Source: JAAXHF01 sp965242605
Lineage (GTDB): Bacteria; Desulfobacterota; Binatia; Bin18
NCBI GenBank assembly: GCA_965242605.1
Contig: CBDESS010000003.1
Span: 372,001 to 436,000 of the forward strand
Direction of reading: 5' to 3'
DNA: 64,000 bases
The notes under the pieces are model-generated. The model saw only the letters and a program-made list of their open reading frames with translations, did no database searches and was not told the DNA's origin. Position numbers and translations under genes: made by a program. This document shows, in pieces, positions 59,860 through 64,000 of the stretch (positions are counted from its first letter, which is position 1; each line of letters opens with the position of its first letter).

Positions 59860-61728
59860 ATGCATCTTTTGGATAGCGTGACCAAGGAGCAGATCGCCGG
59901 GCGGGTCGCCGCCTTATGCCAGCGTCTCCAGGCAGCCCGGGTTGATGCCTACCTGGTGCCGTCCTCGGATTGCCACCTCAACGAATATGTCTCAGCCTAT
60001 CAGCAACGCCGGGCCGCACTGAGCAACTTCACCGGCTCGGCCGGCGACGCCCTGATCAGCCCCCACGGCAACCATGTGTTTGTGGACGCCCGCTATTACT
60101 TGCAGGCCGAACAGGAGGTCGATCCGACCCTGTTTCGGGTTCACAAAGTGGGCATGGAGGGCGCGAAGACCCTGACCGAATGGCTGGGCGAAATGGAAAA
60201 AGAGCGCGGCAGTCTGCGGGTCGGCTATGATCCGTTTGTGATAGCAATGGAGATGCACGCCGCCTATAGCCGCGCACTCAAGGCCGAGGCTTCCGCCCTG
60301 GTGCCGATTGCCGGCAACCTGGTTGATGCGGTCTGGCACGACCGGCCCCCAGCCCCATCCCGGCCGATCTACCTGCTGTCAGAGGCCGACAGCGGCCGTT
60401 CGGTGGCCGATAAGCTGGCCGCGGTGCGAGAAAAAATGGCCGAGCACGAGGTGACAGTTCTGGTCCTGACCAAGCTTGACGAAATTGCCTGGCTGACCAA
60501 TCTGCGCGGCAGCGACGTGGCGTATAACCCGGTCTTTGAGTCCTACTGTGTGCTTGAGCGGGACAGGGCAACGTGTTTTACCCGCCTCACCCCTGAGCCC
60601 GCAATTCAGGCCGCCCTGGCACCGGACCTGAGCTTTGCCGCGTATGCGGCCTATACCGAGACGCTGCGGCGCATCAGCGCCAACCCGACCGGAAAAATCT
60701 GGCTTGACCCGGCCGGCACGACCATGGGCACCCGCCTGCTCCTGCCCGAAGGCCGCCAGGTATACGAGGCACGCAACCCGGTCGTGCTGATGAAGGCGCT
60801 CAAAAACGAGGTCGAGCTCGCCCGCAGCCGCCAAGCTCATCAACGCGCCGCGGCGGCCAAGGTCCGCAGCCTGGCCCGCATGGAGCGGCTGCGGGCCGCG
60901 GGGCGGCCGCTGAGTGAAAAGGCGTATGCCCAGATGTTGCACGACGAATACGCCGGCGAAGACGGGTTCCGCGAGCTGAGTTTTGCCACCATTGCTGCGG
61001 TCGGGGCCAATGGGGCGATTGTCCACTACGGCGGGGCCAACGATGAGGTAGCCCTCCGGGACGGCGAGCTGCTGCTCGTCGACTCCGGCGTCCAGATGGG
61101 GGCTGGCACGACCGATGACACCCGGACGATCTGCCTTGGCACGCCAACCGAGCGCCAACAGCGGCTGTATACCCTGGTCCTGCGCTGTCATATCCAGTTG
61201 GCGCGCCAGAAGTTTCCCGAAGGCACGGGCGGCGTCGCCCTCGACGCCCTGACCCGCGGCCAGATGTGGAACGCCGGCCTTGACTACGGCCACGGCACCG
61301 GGCACGGGGTCGGGGCGCTGCTCAACGTCCACGAAGGCCCCCAGCGGGTCGCCAGCCGCGGCAGCGACGAAGCCCTCCAGCCCGGCATGATTATTTCCAA
61401 CGAACCCGGCTATTACGAGGCTGGCTGGGGCGGGATTCGGCTCGAAAACCTGTACGTCGTCACGCCCGACAACAGCCTGCCCGAGCACCCCAGCGGCAAA
61501 AAATGGCTTCAACTCGAGACGCTGACCCTGATTCCGTTTGACCACCGTCTGATTGACTGGGCACAGCTCAGCCAGGCCGACCGCGGCTGGCTGGCCGACT
61601 ATCATCGGCAGGTGCTCAACACCATCGGCCCCCTGCTTGGCGACGAAGACCGGGCCTGGCTCGGGGCGGCCTGCCAGCCGTTTGTTGAGCAATGGCCCCA
61701 GTCAGGCAACAATGGCGGCGGCTTTTAG
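59860..61728 (+). CDS. pepP: Xaa-Pro aminopeptidase (M24, three-domain form)
   Basis: This protein of about 622 residues removes N-terminal residues next to Pro. It has two creatinase-like N-terminal domains and a C-terminal pita-bread metal domain. Ligands are in LLLVDSGVQMGAGTTDDTR (two Asp), GHGTGHGVGALLNVHEGP (His), IISNEPGYYEAG (Glu) and GGIRLENLYVV (Glu). The length matches the long form typified by human XPNPEP1. AAGGAGG overlaps the ATG at 59860. A TTG four codons in (59869) has ideal spacing and may be the real start. It ends 27 bp inside the convergent CoA-transferase gene. Confidence 0.92.
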   Translation: MHLLDSVTKEQIAGRVAALCQRLQAARVDAYLVPSSDCHLNEYVSAYQQRRAALSNFTGSAGDALISPHGNHVFVDARYYLQAEQEVDPTLFRVHKVGMEGAKTLTEWLGEMEKERGSLRVGYDPFVIAMEMHAAYSRALKAEASALVPIAGNLVDAVWHDRPPAPSRPIYLLSEADSGRSVADKLAAVREKMAEHEVTVLVLTKLDEIAWLTNLRGSDVAYNPVFESYCVLERDRATCFTRLTPEPAIQAALAPDLSFAAYAAYTETLRRISANPTGKIWLDPAGTTMGTRLLLPEGRQVYEARNPVVLMKALKNEVELARSRQAHQRAAAAKVRSLARMERLRAAGRPLSEKAYAQMLHDEYAGEDGFRELSFATIAAVGANGAIVHYGGANDEVALRDGELLLVDSGVQMGAGTTDDTRTICLGTPTERQQRLYTLVLRCHIQLARQKFPEGTGGVALDALTRGQMWNAGLDYGHGTGHGVGALLNVHEGPQRVASRGSDEALQPGMIISNEPGYYEAGWGGIRLENLYVVTPDNSLPEHPSGKKWLQLETLTLIPFDHRLIDWAQLSQADRGWLADYHRQVLNTIGPLLGDEDRAWLGAACQPFVEQWPQSGNNGGGF

Positions 61729-62904
61729 GCGTTGGATAGCGTCCGCGCTGTAGCCGAGTTCGCCCAAAATCTCGTCGGTGTGCTGGCCGAGGCCGGGGGG
61801 CGGGCTCTGGACCGCGGCCGGGGTGCCTGAAAAACGCCACACCGGCCCAATCGTCTCAAACGGCTCGGTGCCCGGACGCGCAACCTGCCGCACCACGTCC
61901 AAGGCTTTGACCTGGGGATGCTCAAATATGTCTGTGTAGGTGGTAAACGGCACCGCGTCGCCCTGAAACTCGTGAATGAGCCTGACGATTTCAGCGGTGC
62001 TGCGCCGGGCAAACGCGCGCTCCCAGAGCGGCTTGACCTCGGCAACATAGCGGCCCACCCCGGTCGCTTCACGCCCAAAGTCGTCAAAACGGGGGTCGGC
62101 CAGGCAGTCTTCCATACCGAGCGCAATCAGCAGCCGGTCCCAGTCTTCGCTGCTGCCCCGCCGCAGGCTGAAAAAGACTTGACCGTCTTTGGTCTGATAG
62201 CCCTCGTCGGGCGGTTTGGTGTAGTTGTCGAGATGGAAGCCGTACCAGTCGTCCGGGTCGGTCATTGCGGTCCACATAATGCCCCGCATGTGCAGCAGCG
62301 TGCCCAACATGCTGACCGAGACGCGCTGCCCCTGGCCTGTGCGCACCCGGTGGAACAGCCCGGCCGTGACCGCCTGAGAGACAAACACGCCGGTGCTGAG
62401 GCTGGCTACATCCGTCCCCAGACGCACCGGCGGCTCGCCAATCCGGCCCAGCGAGTTGGTGTAGTCGGCCATGGCCTGAATAACCAGCTCGGCCCCGGGC
62501 AGCTTGCGCAGCGGCCCTTTCTCGCCAAAGGCGCTGACCGCGCAGTAGACCAGCCGGGGGTTGAGCGCCCGCAGGGCCTCGTAGCCAAGCCCCAGCTTTT
62601 CCACCTCATCCGGGTCCAGGTCCTCAAGCACGACATCCGCCTGCGCTGCCAGCCGCCGCACAATCTCCCTGCCTTCGTCGGTCCAGATATCGAGCGCCAG
62701 GCTCTTTTTATTGCGGTTGAGACTCAGAAAAACGGCGCTGTCCTGGCCAATGAACGGCGGTCCCATGGCCCGTGATGCATCCCCGCCGAGCGGCTCCAGC
62801 TTGATGACCTCGGCCCCGGCATCCCCCAGCCGCATCGCGCCAAACGGGCCGCACAAGCCCTGGGTCAGGTCAACAATGCGATAGCCGGACAGTGCGCCAG
62901 ACAT
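61702..62904 (-). CDS. CaiB/BaiF family CoA-transferase
   Basis: This 400-residue class III CoA-transferase has the opening GYRIVDLTQGLCGPFGAMRLG, AEVIKLEPLGGDASR near 32, LNRNKKSLALDI near 63 and the conserved Asp region RLGTDVASLSTGVF near 155. It begins 5 bp after the stop of a second CoA-transferase, so the two are cotranscribed. Paired CaiB-type subunits can act as heteromers. ATG at 62904 is the natural start. Confidence 0.9.
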   Translation of the reverse strand: MSGALSGYRIVDLTQGLCGPFGAMRLGDAGAEVIKLEPLGGDASRAMGPPFIGQDSAVFLSLNRNKKSLALDIWTDEGREIVRRLAAQADVVLEDLDPDEVEKLGLGYEALRALNPRLVYCAVSAFGEKGPLRKLPGAELVIQAMADYTNSLGRIGEPPVRLGTDVASLSTGVFVSQAVTAGLFHRVRTGQGQRVSVSMLGTLLHMRGIMWTAMTDPDDWYGFHLDNYTKPPDEGYQTKDGQVFFSLRRGSSEDWDRLLIALGMEDCLADPRFDDFGREATGVGRYVAEVKPLWERAFARRSTAEIVRLIHEFQGDAVPFTTYTDIFEHPQVKALDVVRQVARPGTEPFETIGPVWRFSGTPAAVQSPPPGLGQHTDEILGELGYSADAIQRLKAAAIVA

Positions 62905-62909
62905 GCGCT

Positions 62910-64000
62910 CTAGTCTCCAATACCGAACTCGCGCAGCACTTCCCGTGTATGCTCGCCCTTGAGCCCGCCGGGTCGAACCGGACCGGCCGGGGTGTGGCTG
63001 AATTTCCACGGCACGCCGTCAACACTGAGTGTGCCCCAGTGGGGGCTGTCCATATCGACGATGTGTTCGTTTTCCAGCACTTGAGGATGATGGCGGAGGG
63101 CCTCAAAATCCTGAATGCGGCTGTTCGGCACCCTCTCCCTGGTCAGCCGGATCACCCACCAGGCGACCGGTTTGGTCCGAAACCGTTCTTCAAGTATGGG
63201 GATCAGCGCTTGCCTGCGCTTGACCCGCTTGGGGTTGGTGGCAAAACGCGGATCGCCAATCAGTTCCTCGGCTTTGATCGCCCGGCACAAACGTGGCCAC
63301 TGGTCTTCGCTGACCACCCCGACCGCGATATATTTCTGGTCTTCGCACACAAAGGCCTGGTGGGGGACGGTCGTTGTCACCGCGCTGCCCATTGGCCGGG
63401 GCTGTTGCCTGGTGGCGAAGTATTCGGCCAGGCGGCTGGTCTGAAGCGACAGGGCCGCCGACACCATTTCAATTGCAATATGCTGCCCCTGGCCGGTCTT
63501 CTCCCGGGCCAACAGGGCTTGCAATACCGCCTCGACAATCATCGAGCTGGTATTGATATCGAGATGGGCAAAATGACGGAACATCTCGCCCTGCGAGCCG
63601 GCAGGGCCGGTGACACTGCACCAGCCGGAAAAAGCCTGGACAGTTGGGTCAATCCCGGCTTCTTGGGCCATCGGTCCGGTTCTGCCGTAGGCCGAAGCCG
63701 AGACATAGATCAGCTTGGGATTGATGGGCGAGACCACATCGTAGCCGAGGCCGAGGCGTTTGACCGCTCCGGGCCGCATGTTCTGGATGAACACGTCGCT
63801 CTTTTCAATGATGTTCAGCGCAATCGCCCGGTCGGCTTCCTGTTTGAGGTCAAGGACGATGTGGCGTTTGTTAAAGTTGGCTGAGATGTAGAGCACGGCC
63901 GAACCCCTGATCGGCGGCGGAATAGCGTGCGAGAGTTCCCCGCCCGGGGCCTCGACCTTGATGACATCGGCCCCCAACTCGCCCAACAGCTTGGCCGCCC
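62910..64000 (-). CDS. CaiB/BaiF family CoA-transferase, partial (N-terminus off the right edge)
   Basis: The frame stays open to base 64000, giving the last 363 or so residues. It shows AKLLGELGADVIKVEAPGG at the edge, NFNKRHIVLDLKQE, NMRPGAVKRLGLGY and HLDINTSSMIVEA. In the last of these the Asp falls where the family's catalytic Asp is expected. The missing N-terminus should be only about 25-35 residues. Its stop lies 5 bp before the next CoA-transferase start. Confidence 0.9.
   Translation of the reverse strand, partial: AAKLLGELGADVIKVEAPGGELSHAIPPPIRGSAVLYISANFNKRHIVLDLKQEADRAIALNIIEKSDVFIQNMRPGAVKRLGLGYDVVSPINPKLIYVSASAYGRTGPMAQEAGIDPTVQAFSGWCSVTGPAGSQGEMFRHFAHLDINTSSMIVEAVLQALLAREKTGQGQHIAIEMVSAALSLQTSRLAEYFATRQQPRPMGSAVTTTVPHQAFVCEDQKYIAVGVVSEDQWPRLCRAIKAEELIGDPRFATNPKRVKRRQALIPILEERFRTKPVAWWVIRLTRERVPNSRIQDFEALRHHPQVLENEHIVDMDSPHWGTLSVDGVPWKFSHTPAGPVRPGGLKGEHTREVLREFGIGD

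Noticed and set aside
1..64000. tRNA and rRNA genes, insertion sequences, integrases and prophage genes
   Set aside because: I scanned intergenic stretches for T-loop and anticodon patterns and for transposase or integrase motifs and found none I could support.

Overview
The window is 64 kb of GC-rich bacterial DNA from what looks like an uncultured Gram-negative lineage. It carries a 6S RNA candidate next to zapA, RNase Y, a SecDF/YajC operon, an outer-membrane porin and many CoA-transferase, SDR and acyl-CoA genes. This mix fits Desulfobacterota/Myxococcota-like or Entotheonella/Tectomicrobia-like bacteria better than Gammaproteobacteria. That placement is inference; no rRNA gene is present.

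Layout. 0-3.4 kb: the 5' part of metF, then a head-to-tail triplication of a whole transcription unit (promoter, exported ankyrin-repeat protein, terminator). 3.4-5.4 kb: a decayed thiolase and DUF35 pair next to an intact acyl-CoA dehydrogenase. 5.5-14.8 kb (minus): smc, ftsY, zapB-like, zapA, 6S RNA candidate, rny, tyrS, era, a tightly packed housekeeping block. 15-21.4 kb: an M20 peptidase, then DprE1-like, DprE2-like, a GT-C membrane glycosyltransferase and a DPPR-synthase-like UbiA enzyme, a candidate decaprenyl-phosphoryl-arabinose system. 21.5-31 kb: a class III alcohol dehydrogenase lacking two structural-zinc cysteines, L28, L33 and an out-of-place L24, a Fur/Zur-family regulator, SCO1, and a zinc acquisition operon (DUF2946-like, acidic/His-rich porin, ZnuA, MerC, ZnuC, ZnuB) plus a ZIP transporter. 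The operon and the ZIP gene share a 17-bp palindrome that I propose as the regulator's operator.

31-33.6 kb: a CaiB/BaiF CoA-transferase, a zinc-ribbon protein, a broken SnoaL-like gene and efp. 33.6-43.8 kb (minus): polyprenyl synthase, family-4 UDG, NfeD, slipin, queA, tgt, yajC, secD, secF and a PmtA-like methyltransferase. 43.8-48.9 kb: remnants of a CDP-alcohol phosphatidyltransferase and a lipoprotein, an SGNH hydrolase, coaBC, DUF4416 and a thioesterase. 49-64 kb: an accessory metabolic region with enoyl-CoA hydratase, four SDRs (one frameshifted), a decayed DUF1998-type helicase, an SDF symporter with an unusual inserted domain, CysE, an aminopeptidase P and two CaiB/BaiF CoA-transferases.

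Two themes stand out. The 21.5-31 kb block reads as a zinc-starvation response that combines uptake with zinc-free or zinc-reduced proteins. The window also holds at least seven broken genes. Some have clear deletions or duplications that sequencing error would not produce, so part of the decay is real.
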